Shown: in pieces, positions 15,525 through 23,978 of the stretch
Layout of the letters: each line of letters starts with the position of its first letter
How positions within the stretch are numbered: the first letter of the stretch is position 1
From: Micrococcales bacterium
GTDB taxonomy: Bacteria > Actinomycetota > Actinomycetes > Actinomycetales > Dermatophilaceae
Length of the DNA stretch: 36,668 bases
Direction: 5' to 3'
NCBI GenBank assembly: GCA_030452775.1
Contig: JAKDLQ010000001.1
Location: forward strand, 1 to 36,668
The notes under the pieces: generated by a model
The model's input: only the letters and a program-made list of their open reading frames with translations
Told to the model about the DNA's origin: nothing
The model's database searches: none
Position numbers and translations under genes: made by a program

Positions 15525-15825
15525 CGCTTACGCACACAGGCACAGGCACCGGTACTCCCGTTCTGCACGTGCTCGCCGGGCCCAACGGTGCCGGGAAGTC
15601 GACGCTGGCCACGCGGGCTCTGCAGCCGCAGATGCATCCTCGGCTCGTCAACGCCGACGTCATCGCGGCCCGGCACTGGCCAGACGATCAATCGGCCCAC
15701 GCCTACGACGCGGCCCGGCTCGCGGAAGCCGAGCGCCGCCGGCTGATCTTCGCGGGGAGTCGTTCATCACCGAGACCGTGTTCTCGCACCCCTCCAAGGT
15801 GCGGCTGGCTCGTGACGAGCTTGGC
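15521..15825 (+). pseudogene. Zeta toxin, frameshifted and truncated
   Basis: The frame starting at GTG 15521 encodes VLHVLAGPNGAGKSTLATRA (Walker A GPNGAGKS), then RLVNADVIAARHWP and AYDAARLAEAERRRLIFA, the typical start of a zeta toxin (UDP-N-acetylglucosamine kinase family). At about 15757 the reading frame is lost. The continuation ESFITETVFSHPSKVRLARD, which is the conserved zeta motif, lies in the next frame and implies loss of one base. The rest of the toxin, including the substrate-binding part and C-terminal half, is missing and replaced by transposase-like sequence. No active toxin can be made. The antitoxin immediately upstream is intact. Confidence 0.75.
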
Positions 15826-16040
15826 TCGTGGTGCCAGGACACCGAGTCCGCCTCGACCTACGGTGCGCGCCGAGCTGGGCATCTCCCCGGCACAGCTGGC
15901 GATGGTGCTGGTGTTGGCGTTCGTGGAGAACCTGACCGATCGGCATGCCGCCGACGCGGTGCGGACTCGCCCTCCAGAAGTACTGCCTGGGGCTCGGCCA
16001 TGATGACGCGGGGTCCGCCTCTACGGCTACTCTGCGCGCG
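15806..16040 (+). mobile_element. IS1182-type transposase N-terminal remnant
   Basis: Read across frames, the sequence gives RDELGSWCQD, then AELGISPAQLAMVLVLAF, VENLTDRHAADAVRTR and QKYCLGLGHDDAG. This is the conserved N-terminal (DUF772-type) pattern of IS1182-family transposases, where relatives read SPAQLA..., ENLTDRQAADAVR and WKY.LGL. At least two frame changes (about 15865 and 15968) break it, and the catalytic DDE core is absent. No terminal inverted repeats are visible. The fragment is joined directly to the broken zeta toxin, so insertion followed by deletion probably destroyed both. Confidence 0.65.
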
Positions 16041-16207
16041 GCTGGCTGGATGTTCCTGATCGCCGCTGATCGGCCGCGGACTCTCGCCCAGACGTCGGTG
16101 TTACAGGGATGCGGCGAGGACGCCACTCCTCAGATCGCCTCAGGGTTGTGTGACACGGTAGCCGCGGCCTGGGAGTCTGACCCATGACCCACCGAAACGG
16201 AGAACCG

Positions 16208-16633
16208 ATGACCCCGCAAGACGAGACATTCCTCCGCCGCGCTATCGAGCTGGCTGCCATCAGCAGAGCGGGAGGTGACGCACCGTTCGGCTCACTGCTG
16301 GTTGGACCCGAGGGCACCGTGCTGGCCGAGGATCACAACACCGTCCTGTCCGATAACGACGTCAGCGCCCACCCGGAGCTCAAACTGGCCAGGTTTGCAG
16401 CGCGCACACTCGATGCAGCGACCGCGGCAGAGACCACGATGTACACCAGTTGCCAGCCCTGCCAAATGTGCACCGGCGCCATCGATCGCTCCGGCCTCGG
16501 ACGGGTCGTCTACGCCTTGTCCAGCGAACAACTGGCCAGACTCAACCCATCCGCAGGATTCCCGTCGGTACCGCAGGAAGGCCCGGCCCTCTTCGAGCAA
16601 GCCCGCCTGGTCATCGACGGCGACAACGCCTGA
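16208..16633 (+). CDS. Nucleoside/cytosine deaminase-like protein
   Basis: This 141-residue protein of the CMP/dCMP deaminase superfamily has GDAPFGSLLVGPEGTVLAE, the first zinc motif SAHPELKLARFA (H-x-E with proline in the middle) and the second zinc motif TSCQPCQMCTGAI (PCxxC). It should hydrolytically deaminate a purine or pyrimidine base or nucleoside; guanine deaminases and cytosine deaminases share this pattern and the exact substrate is open. The ATG at 16208 is chosen because GGAGA lies 4 bases upstream; an in-frame ATG at 16184 lacks this. It stands alone between a decayed mobile-element region and the lysyl oxidase-like gene. Confidence 0.85.
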   Translation: MTPQDETFLRRAIELAAISRAGGDAPFGSLLVGPEGTVLAEDHNTVLSDNDVSAHPELKLARFAARTLDAATAAETTMYTSCQPCQMCTGAIDRSGLGRVVYALSSEQLARLNPSAGFPSVPQEGPALFEQARLVIDGDNA

Positions 16634-16774
16634 GGCGGCCACCCCTGCGGACGCGAGGCCCCGGCAAAGTCTGCCGGTGACCACCCCCGCGCCGAGCCTG
16701 CGCACTTCCCATAGCGGGCACACACCACGTGGGGCCCAGGATGCTCCCAGCCGAGATTCAGTTTCCGCGAACAA

Positions 16775-16804
16775 CTGACGCGTCCGAAGGGTCGCTGCTA
16801 GCGT
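16775..16804 (+). promoter_or_regulatory. Candidate promoter of the lysyl-oxidase-like gene
   Basis: CTGACG (16775-16780), an 18-base spacer and TAGCGT (16799-16804) approximate a housekeeping actinobacterial promoter. They lie about 50 bases before the ATG at 16856, which has the purine run GGGGGAA upstream. Confidence 0.45.
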
Positions 16805-16855
16805 CGTGGTGCCACCTGCTAAGGGGCCACTACAAACGCCTCGTTCGGGGGAACC

Positions 16856-19486
16856 ATGCGTCGTGCACGTTCAGTCTCCGCGTTCCTACTCGCCGGCATC
16901 CTCGCCGCGGCGACCGTGCTGGTCGGATCGGCTCCGGCAGGAGCTGCGCCACCGGGCACGCCGCACCTCCCCGACCTGCAGACGGTCATCCCGACGGACT
17001 CCTTCTCCATCGTGCACACACCGACCGGGCGCGAGCTCCGCTACACGCACCTCATCTACAACTCGGGGCCCGGACCGCTGGAGATCCAGCCCACCTACGA
17101 CACCGTGACGGGCGGCTACCGCGGCACCCAGATGGTCTTCACCCACGACGCGAGCGGGCAATGGGCGCAGGTGAGTTCGAGGATGGTGCCCGACACCTTC
17201 GCGTTCCATGCCGAGCACGGCCACTTCCACTTCCCGCTGGCCACCTTCGGTCTCTACCAGGTCACGGCGTCGGGCGGCATCGGGCAACCCGTTGCCATGT
17301 CGCCCAAGGTCGGCTTCTGCATCGACGACTCCTACATCTACGACTCGACGGTGGAGCATGCGGGCACCTTCATCGGCACGCGGAGCAGCTGCGCCGATCC
17401 CACTGGGCTGCGCGGGATCTCGGTGGGTGGCGCCGACGAGTACGACTACCGCGACCCCGGCCAGGCCATCCCGATCCCGGCCGACCTGCAGGGGACGTAC
17501 TGGTTCAAGGCGGTCTCCGACCCCAACAACGACTTCGTCGAGGCCAACGAGAGCAACAACGAGACGGACGTGCGCATCACCATTGCCGGTGACACCGTGA
17601 CGACAGGAGCGGTGCGCCACACCGACTCGACCCCACCGGCGGTCACCATGACTGACCCCGCGGCCGACGCCGTGGTCCGAGGGACCGTGACGATCGCGGG
17701 CACGACTCCGGTGGCGAACCTAGCGCAGGTGAGTCTCGTCGTCGACGGGACGCCGAGGCCCGCGACGGCCGGGATCGCCGGCCTGAGCGCCGCGTGGGAC
17801 ACCGCCACCGTGACCGACGGCGTGCACTGGATCGCCCTTCGAGTGACCGATGCCCTGGGGCGGATCGGCACGTCGCCCGTCGTGCCCGTCACCGTGGCCA
17901 ACTCGTCGGCGCCACCATCCGTCGGAGCCCTGCGCGTCGTGGGCACGGACACCAGCGACGGTGCCGGCGCACGCACCGCTACGGTCAGGGGACTGACCGC
18001 GGGTGATCGGCTGCTTGCTCTCGTCGCCAGCGATGGTCCGAGGAGCGGTGGGCAGACGACGGCGATGAGCACACCGGGCCTGGCCTGGACCCTGGTCCGC
18101 CGGGCCAACTCCCGCCTCGGCACCTCCGACATCTGGGTCGCGGTCGTCCCGTCGGGCAAGACCTCCGTGTCCGGGACGGCCACGCCCGGGGGAGGTCATG
18201 CCTGGCATGCGTCGCTGACCATGCTGGCCTTCCGCGGTGCCCGCGGGATCGGCGCCTCAAGCACGGGCGGGGCCGCGTCTGGAGCGGCCGGCACCACCGT
18301 GACAACCACCACTCCCGGATCGCTGATCGTCGGGGTGGGCAACGACTGGGACGGCCCCTCCGCCAGGACCCTCCGGGTCGGCCAGGTCGCGACACACCAG
18401 TGGGTGGACACCTCGGTCGGCGACACCTTCTGGGCCCAGTCCGTCTCGGCCCCCGTCCCGGCCAGCGGGACCGTCGTGACGCTCGGCACGACCGCGCCGA
18501 CCGCGGACCAGTGGAACTTCGCCGCGGCGGAGGTGCAGGCGGCCACCGTGACTCCGCCGCCTCCGGACACCATCGCCCCCACCGCGACCCTCACGGACCC
18601 CGAGGCCGGGTCCACCGTCAAGGGCATCGTCACCCTGGGCGCGACCGCCGCGGATGCGCAGGGAGTCACCGCAGTGACCTTCTACGTCGACGGGGTCCAG
18701 CTCGGGTCTCCCGTCCTTGCACCGCCGTTCATGGCGACGTGGGACACGACGACGGTGACAAAGGGATCGCATGTCCTCACCGCACGAGCCAGGGACGCGG
18801 CTGGCAACGTCGGCACCTCCGCGCCCGTCAGCGTGACGGTGGACAACACCGGCCCGGCGCCCACACCGCTCTCCATCAAGACGCAGGTCTCCGCGGCCGG
18901 CCCGGGCGTACTGGCCGCGACCGGCCTGACGACACCACCAAACGCCACCACGCTCGTCGCCTTCGTCGCGACCGACGGCCCAGCCGCCGTATCGTCCCAG
19001 AGCGCCACGGTCTCCGGCGCCGGCGTCACGTGGAGCCTCGTCAAGCGGGCCAACACCCAGTTCGGCGACGCCGAGATCTGGACGGCTCGCACCACCGGTG
19101 CACTGACCAACGCGACAGTCACGGCGACACGAGCCGTCGCCGGCTTCGAAGGGTCCCTCACCGTCATGGCCTTCGCCGGTGCGAATGGCACCGGCGTCGC
19201 CGGTGCGGCTGGTGGGCTGTCGGGCGCCCCGTCGATCTATCTGCCCGCGGTGCAGGCCGGTTCGTGGGTGTTCGCCGTGGGCAACGACTGGGACCGGGCC
19301 GTGGCGAGGACGCCCGCCACACGTCAGGTCCTGCAGCATCAGGTCGTCGCGTCGACGGTCGGTGACACCTTCTGGGTCCAGTCGACGGCCGACCCCACGA
19401 TCGCTCCCGGACTCGTGACGATCTCTGACACCGCGCCGACGACCGACCAGTTCAACTACGCGGCCGTCGAGGTCAAGGCCGGTTGA
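16856..19486 (+). CDS. Secreted lysyl-oxidase-like protein with Ig-like and duplicated C-terminal domains
   Basis: This 876-residue protein has a signal peptide (residues 1-31, cut after SAPAGAA). Residues about 35-245 match the bacterial lysyl oxidase domain (PF01186): ELRYTHLIYNSGPGPLEI, the copper-site cluster HAEHGHFHF (118-126), KVGFCIDDSYIYDS, GLRGISVGGADEYDY and YWFKAVSDPNNDFVEANESN. It would oxidise lysine or other amines outside the cell using copper and a peptide-derived quinone. Two Ig-like domains begin near 260 (PPAVTMTDP) and 574 (APTATLTDP). Each is followed by a unit of about 200 residues (357-571 and 671-876), the two sharing VGNDWD, DTFWxQS and a TAPTxDQ motif near their ends. 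No cell-wall anchor is seen. Substrate and role are unknown. Confidence 0.85.
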   Translation: MRRARSVSAFLLAGILAAATVLVGSAPAGAAPPGTPHLPDLQTVIPTDSFSIVHTPTGRELRYTHLIYNSGPGPLEIQPTYDTVTGGYRGTQMVFTHDASGQWAQVSSRMVPDTFAFHAEHGHFHFPLATFGLYQVTASGGIGQPVAMSPKVGFCIDDSYIYDSTVEHAGTFIGTRSSCADPTGLRGISVGGADEYDYRDPGQAIPIPADLQGTYWFKAVSDPNNDFVEANESNNETDVRITIAGDTVTTGAVRHTDSTPPAVTMTDPAADAVVRGTVTIAGTTPVANLAQVSLVVDGTPRPATAGIAGLSAAWDTATVTDGVHWIALRVTDALGRIGTSPVVPVTVANSSAPPSVGALRVVGTDTSDGAGARTATVRGLTAGDRLLALVASDGPRSGGQTTAMSTPGLAWTLVRRANSRLGTSDIWVAVVPSGKTSVSGTATPGGGHAWHASLTMLAFRGARGIGASSTGGAASGAAGTTVTTTTPGSLIVGVGNDWDGPSARTLRVGQVATHQWVDTSVGDTFWAQSVSAPVPASGTVVTLGTTAPTADQWNFAAAEVQAATVTPPPPDTIAPTATLTDPEAGSTVKGIVTLGATAADAQGVTAVTFYVDGVQLGSPVLAPPFMATWDTTTVTKGSHVLTARARDAAGNVGTSAPVSVTVDNTGPAPTPLSIKTQVSAAGPGVLAATGLTTPPNATTLVAFVATDGPAAVSSQSATVSGAGVTWSLVKRANTQFGDAEIWTARTTGALTNATVTATRAVAGFEGSLTVMAFAGANGTGVAGAAGGLSGAPSIYLPAVQAGSWVFAVGNDWDRAVARTPATRQVLQHQVVASTVGDTFWVQSTADPTIAPGLVTISDTAPTTDQFNYAAVEVKAG

Positions 19487-19583
19487 GCCCGATTCCGTCG
19501 AGCGCGCGCGGCCCCACCCGGCCCGGGACAACGAGCATGACCCAGCATGGGCAGAAGACGCCACGTGCAGCGGTGCCCGCAGG

Positions 19584-19589
19584 TATTCT
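19584..19589 (+). promoter_or_regulatory. Candidate -10 element for a leaderless TPR-protein mRNA
   Basis: TATTCT fits TANNNT and ends 6 bases before the ATG at 19596, which lacks a ribosome-binding site. The -35 region is not recognisable. Confidence 0.4.
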
Positions 19590-19595
19590 GCGCTG

Positions 19596-20183
19596 ATGTG
19601 GACTGAGGATTGGCCGCGGGTGTCTGCGCTGGATGCGCGTATCAACGACCTGATGGACCGGCTCGCTGGGGCCAGAGAGGATCAGGTCTTGCGGGCTGGT
19701 GTCCTGGAGGAGTACCTCGCCTTGGCGCGGGCCCACCAGGACACGGACGAGTGGTTCGACGTGGCGGCATACGGCGAGGAGCTTGCCGATGTCTATCTCG
19801 CGCTTGGCCAGGTGGACGACGCGGTGCGCACCGTCCGCGATGTGACCGCCGAGGGTTACGGTGAGGGAGCAGTGATGCTGTGCGAGTTGGCCGAGAAGCT
19901 GATGCGCACCGGGCACGAGGCCCAGGCCCGGCCGCTGTGGGCGCAGGCTCACAACGACTACCCCAGCGATGTGTGGGTGTACGTGCAGGCAGGGATCGAG
20001 TATGCCGACCTCGGCGACCACACGACCGCGTTGGGCTGGCTGACCGGCGGGCTCGAGCTGGCGCTGCGCACGGGGGATCCCGAGTCTGCGATCGAGCAGC
20101 TGTACCCGCTGCGGGCCACGGCGCTGGCCGCGCTGGGTCAAGAACCTGACCGGTTACAACACCAGGCTGCGAAGCAGGCATGA
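19596..20183 (+). CDS. TPR-like helical repeat protein
   Basis: I do not recognise a specific family. The 195 residues are almost entirely helical with TPR-like spacing: VLEEYLALARAHQDTDEWFD, AAYGEELADVYLALGQVDDA, VMLCELAEKLMRTGHEAQAR, WVYVQAGIEYADLGDHTTAL and IEQLYPLRATALAALGQ give about four or five repeats of a helix pair. There is no signal peptide or membrane segment, so it is probably a cytosolic scaffold or adaptor. It is probably leaderless, with a TATTCT element 6 bases before the ATG. It converges with the small HhH gene and stands alone. It contains two copies of the window-wide octamer (19765, 20000). Confidence 0.7.
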   Translation: MWTEDWPRVSALDARINDLMDRLAGAREDQVLRAGVLEEYLALARAHQDTDEWFDVAAYGEELADVYLALGQVDDAVRTVRDVTAEGYGEGAVMLCELAEKLMRTGHEAQARPLWAQAHNDYPSDVWVYVQAGIEYADLGDHTTALGWLTGGLELALRTGDPESAIEQLYPLRATALAALGQEPDRLQHQAAKQA

Positions 20184-20213
20184 GCCACTGCCCAGAGCCT
20201 TGGCGGCTCGCGC

Positions 20214-20414
20214 TCAGCGCAGGGCGAACCCGCGGCTCGTCAACGCTTCCGTCAGGACGCCGAGGGCCTTCGGGCCCATCCCATGCAGCGCCGCGATCTC
20301 TGCCCGCGAAGCCCCGTCCAGATCCCGGAGGCGCGAATACCCGGCCGCGGTGAGGGCGCGAGTCGCAGGGGCGCTCAACCGCGGCAACCGGTCGTCATCG
20401 TCGTCAGTGCTCAT
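20214..20414 (-). CDS. Small helix-hairpin-helix (RNA polymerase alpha-CTD-like) protein
   Basis: This 66-residue protein starts with a run of aspartates (MSTDDDDDR). It continues LPRLSAPATRALTAAGYSRL, then DLDGASRAEIAALHGMGPKALGVL and ends in LTSRGFAL. The pattern GYSRLRDLDGASRAEIAALHGMGPKA is the helix-hairpin-helix arrangement shared by the RNA polymerase alpha C-terminal domain and small actinobacterial DNA-binding proteins. It probably binds DNA non-specifically. It ends 30 bases from the TPR gene on the opposite strand and its start is 6 bases downstream of the aminotransferase stop, so it may be the last gene of a leftward aminotransferase operon. Confidence 0.75.
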   Translation of the reverse strand: MSTDDDDDRLPRLSAPATRALTAAGYSRLRDLDGASRAEIAALHGMGPKALGVLTEALTSRGFALR

Positions 20415-20420
20415 GACCGG

Positions 20421-21668
20421 TCATTCTGTCGGATCACTGCGCTGTCCGATCACTGTGCCATCATCCATCCCGTTCGGGTCCCGTTCGGCGGTCGGGGTGG
20501 TGTCTTGTGCCGTATGCAGGCTGGTCAGACGGCGGGCTGCCTCGACGAGGATCTCGTCCCGCTTGCAGAAGGCGAAGCGGATCAGCGTCCTGGCCGCATC
20601 CTTGTCGTCGCAGAAGACGGGGACGGGAACGCCGACGACGCCGGCCAGCTCGGGCAGCCGCCGGGCGAAGTCGAGGGCGTCGGTGGCCCCCAACGGCGCG
20701 GCGTCGGCAATGACGAAATAGGTCCCCTGCGGGCGCGAGACCGTCAGCCCGGATGCGGCCAGGGCCTCGCACAGCAGGTCTCGCTTGTGCTGCAGCGAGT
20801 CTCGCAGCCCGGCGTACACCTCGTCGCCGAGGCCGAGCGCGTGCGCGACGGCCGGCTGGAAGGGGCCGGATCCGACGAAGGTGAGGAACTGCTTGACCGT
20901 CCGGGCGGCCGTCACGGCCTCGGCCGGGCCGGTGAGCCAGCCGACCTTCCACCCGGTGGCCGAGAAGGTCTTGCCGGCTGAGGAGATCGTGATCGTCCGG
21001 TCGGCCATCCCGGGCAGGGTCGTCATCGGGATGTGCGGTATGCCGTCGAAGGTGAGGTGCTCGTAGACCTCATCGGTCACCACCCATGCATCGTGCTCAC
21101 GGGCGAACGAAGCGATCAGCTCGAGCTCCTCCCGGGTGAAGACCTTGCCCGTCGGGTTGTGCGGCGTGTTGAGCAGCACGGCCCGGGTCCGGGGCGAGAA
21201 GGCCGCCCGCAGGGAGGCCTCGTCGACGGCGAAGTCGGGGAAGCGCAGGACGCTCGTGCGTCGGGCGGCGCCGGCGAGGGCCACGACAGCGGCATACGAG
21301 TCGTAGTAGGGCTCGAAGGTCACCACCTCGTCGCCCGGCTCGCAGAGCGCGAGGATCACCGAGGCGATGGCCTCTGTGGCGCCGACGGTGACGAGGACCT
21401 CGGACCGAGGGTCGACCCGCAGCCCGTAGAAGCGTTGCTGGTGCGCCGCGATCGCCTCGAGCAGCTCGGGGACGCCGGCCCCCGGGGGGTACTGGTTGCG
21501 CCCGCCGTCGATGGCGGCCTTGGCGGCCTCGAGCATCGAGGCCGGGCCGTCGGTGTCCGGGAAGCCCTGGCCGAGGTTGATGCTGCCGGTCCGTCCGGCG
21601 AGGGCAGACATCTCGGCGAAGATGGTCTCGCCGAACGGGCGCATCCGGGTGATCAGGGGCGAGTTCAT
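20421..21668 (-). CDS. PLP-dependent aminotransferase class I/II (DapC-like)
   Basis: The 415-residue protein has the fold-type I aminotransferase pattern: SINLGQGFPDTDGP at the N-terminus, QYPPGAGVPELLEAIA, TVGATEAIASVILAL, EPYYDSYAAVV, NTPHNPTGKVF with N171, VVTDEVYEHL with D199 and Y202, and the PLP lysine K233 in SSAGKTFSATGWKVGW. Length and motifs resemble actinobacterial N-succinyldiaminopimelate aminotransferases (lysine/peptidoglycan precursor pathway) and kynurenine/methionine aminotransferases; sequence alone does not separate these. The last 30 residues are polar and probably disordered. The ATG at 21668 gives the standard start. The DUF6541 gene lies upstream on the same strand, 26 bases away. 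Confidence 0.88.
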   Translation of the reverse strand: MNSPLITRMRPFGETIFAEMSALAGRTGSINLGQGFPDTDGPASMLEAAKAAIDGGRNQYPPGAGVPELLEAIAAHQQRFYGLRVDPRSEVLVTVGATEAIASVILALCEPGDEVVTFEPYYDSYAAVVALAGAARRTSVLRFPDFAVDEASLRAAFSPRTRAVLLNTPHNPTGKVFTREELELIASFAREHDAWVVTDEVYEHLTFDGIPHIPMTTLPGMADRTITISSAGKTFSATGWKVGWLTGPAEAVTAARTVKQFLTFVGSGPFQPAVAHALGLGDEVYAGLRDSLQHKRDLLCEALAASGLTVSRPQGTYFVIADAAPLGATDALDFARRLPELAGVVGVPVPVFCDDKDAARTLIRFAFCKRDEILVEAARRLTSLHTAQDTTPTAERDPNGMDDGTVIGQRSDPTE

Positions 21669-21694
21669 GGGGCGACCCTACTCAGGATCGATGT

Positions 21695-23608
21695 TCAGGA
21701 TCCCAGGCCGCAGGCGGTGATCCGGTAGAGGGTGTAGTCGCCTGCCGTCGCGACCTTCTCCAGCCCGGCGACCCGATCGAGGTGGAAGAGGCCGGAGGTC
21801 CGCTCCGGGTGGTCGAGCCAGTAGACGTGCGGTGAGTCGATGGCGTAGCGGATGTTGTGCCGGCGCAGTGCGGCGCAGACCTCCGGCCGGGTCGTCATCT
21901 CATCGAAGCCGGCGCCGATCAGTCCGTTGTCGCCTGAGGACAGGACGGGGATGGAGCGATAGAAGGTGTTGGTGTCGAAGAGGGCGTACATGAGCGGCGA
22001 GCCGTTCTCGGGGCGTCCGACGACGCCGGCGCCCGGGGGGATCAAGGCCGCGAGCTCGCCCATCGAGGCCTGCGCGGCGCGGCTGGCGATGACGCGCTCG
22101 GGGAAGCGCGGGTAGAAGAAGTAGTGCAGCACCGCAGAGCGCGCGCCGGCGTCCGCGACGACCGTGCCGAGCGGGATGGCGGCCAGGGCGAGGAGCGCAG
22201 CGATCGTCCGGCGCCGTCCGGTCCCCGGGACCCATTGCAGGGCACGCTCGAGCACGGATCGCAGGGCCGGTGCGGCAGCAGCGACGATGACGACGCCGGG
22301 CACGGCCGCGAGCGAGGCGAGCCGGACCTTGTCGTTGTACCAGTAGCCGGTGAGCAGGTGGGTCCATGTCGCGGTGGAGGACGCGGCAAGCAGGTAGAGC
22401 GTGACGCAGGCGAGCCACATGCCGATGACCGGCAGCGCCACCCGGGCCCGGACGACGATCCAGCCGATCCCGATGAGCAGCAGCACGAGCAGGCCCCAGA
22501 GGTAGGTGTAGATCTGGAGCCTGCCGCCGATGATCTGCCCCACCGCTTCCCAGAGCGGGATCGCCTGCCACGTGTAGGACTGGGTGGAGGCGATGCTCGC
22601 CGACACCATCGGCGCGGCGACGACGCCCGCGGCAAGCACGACGAGGGCGATCGCGAGATCCCGGGCGACGCGGCGCCACGAGTGATGCCCGAGCACGCCG
22701 GCGCGCACCCGTGAGCTGAGGTACCAGGCGATGGCGAAGACGACGAGGGCGAAGAGGGCGTTGGGCTGGATGAGCGCCAGGCCCGGCAGCGTGGCGGCGA
22801 ACGCCAGCACGTGCGACGCCGCCCGCGTCCGGGCGGCCTGGAGCATGAGGACGAGCGCGGCCGGGGTCATCGCCGTGCCCATGAGGTTGGGCCATAGGAC
22901 GCCCCACCCCAGCAGGAGGGTCGGGAAGGCCACGAACGCCGCGGAGGCGAACCCGGCGGCATACGTCACGAGGCGTGAGGTGGTGAGGGCGTGGCGCACG
23001 AGGGCCACGCAGCCGATCGGCCACACGACCGCGGCGAGGAAGATCGCGCCCACGTTGGTCACGGCGATGATCGGGCTGCCGACGCCGAGCATCGCCGTCG
23101 CCACCCATGCATGGAAGCCGTTGGGGTAGAACGACGGGTTGAGCATCGAGAAGTCGCCGGTGTCGAGGAAGAGGCGGATCCGGTTGAGGTGGAAGACCGC
23201 GTCCGGGCTGTCGACGAGCTCGTCCGGGCGGGCGATGACGGGCAGGATCGTCACGAGGGCGATCCCGATGCCGATGGCGCAGGCCACGACGACATCGAGC
23301 CGCGGCCGCCCGAGCAGTCGACGCGCCGGGGTGATGTCCTCGTCGTGGGCGCCGAGCACGCGGGCCACGAGCCAGCCGGCGCCGGCGAACGCGAGGGTGC
23401 TGACGATGACGAGCAGCCATGACCAGCGCAGTCCGATGAGGGCGGCGACGTTGGGCGCCACGGCGAGCACCGTCGCCGTGACGACGGGGGAGGCCGCGAC
23501 CGCCTCGAGCCCGCGGGCGCCGAGCCAGCGCAGGACGAGCCACCCCGGCAGGAACGTCAGGAGCGCGAAGAAGGCGAAGACCGGGATCGTCTCGGTCCAC
23601 GTCGTCAT
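21695..23608 (-). CDS. DUF6541 family polytopic membrane protein
   Basis: This 637-residue protein has at least eleven hydrophobic segments from FFALLTFLPGWLVLRWLGA onward. The layout is that of the actinobacterial DUF6541 family, which looks like GT-C glycosyltransferases: after the second group of helices, an acidic loop DELVDSPDAVFHLNRIRLFL is followed by NPSFYPNGFHAWVA. The C-terminal 150 residues (from ERVIASRAAQASMGEL) are soluble and probably extracytoplasmic. It may transfer a lipid-linked sugar; no family function is proven. The ATG 23608 is chosen because hydrophobic sequence starts there and AGGAG lies about 10 bases upstream; the frame is open for another 161 codons but those are not protein-like. 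It is divergent from rpsB. Confidence 0.8.
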   Translation of the reverse strand: MTTWTETIPVFAFFALLTFLPGWLVLRWLGARGLEAVAASPVVTATVLAVAPNVAALIGLRWSWLLVIVSTLAFAGAGWLVARVLGAHDEDITPARRLLGRPRLDVVVACAIGIGIALVTILPVIARPDELVDSPDAVFHLNRIRLFLDTGDFSMLNPSFYPNGFHAWVATAMLGVGSPIIAVTNVGAIFLAAVVWPIGCVALVRHALTTSRLVTYAAGFASAAFVAFPTLLLGWGVLWPNLMGTAMTPAALVLMLQAARTRAASHVLAFAATLPGLALIQPNALFALVVFAIAWYLSSRVRAGVLGHHSWRRVARDLAIALVVLAAGVVAAPMVSASIASTQSYTWQAIPLWEAVGQIIGGRLQIYTYLWGLLVLLLIGIGWIVVRARVALPVIGMWLACVTLYLLAASSTATWTHLLTGYWYNDKVRLASLAAVPGVVIVAAAAPALRSVLERALQWVPGTGRRRTIAALLALAAIPLGTVVADAGARSAVLHYFFYPRFPERVIASRAAQASMGELAALIPPGAGVVGRPENGSPLMYALFDTNTFYRSIPVLSSGDNGLIGAGFDEMTTRPEVCAALRRHNIRYAIDSPHVYWLDHPERTSGLFHLDRVAGLEKVATAGDYTLYRITACGLGS

Positions 23609-23978
23609 CGGCGGGCTGCTCCTGCTGGTGTGGTCATGCTGGTGTGGTCGCCGCGAGCGGCGGAGGGGCTCGGGTCCATTGTGGCGGTCGGCGTTGATTT
23701 CGCCGGGAGCCGGATCTGCGCGTACCATGGGCCGCGGCGTCGTGTGCTCGTCGCACGGTGCCGTAATTCGCGTGTCTTCTTCCGGCCGGCTTCCTCGTGG
23801 AGCGTAGCGGCCGGGTCGCTTCACGGCAGTCCCACTGGCCCTCGGGTCGCGGGCGGGGTGCGTCAAGACACCAGGTGTGAGGCCGTATGCCGCTGTGCTC
23901 GGTGGGTGTCTTCCCGCGGGCCGGCAGGGTGATCGGTCGAACAGACAACTGACAACAATCGAACCAGGAGGACACGGC
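23609..23978. other. rpsB leader and divergent promoter region
   Basis: No gene is visible. A direct repeat TGCTGGTGTGGTC occurs twice near the left end (about 23624-23651). AAGACACC (23865-23872) is complementary to GGTGTCTT (23905-23912) around a 32-base loop that includes a copy of the octamer GTATGCCG (23885-23892). This hairpin lies 66 bases before rpsB and may structure its leader. I could not place a promoter with confidence for either gene. Confidence 0.5.
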
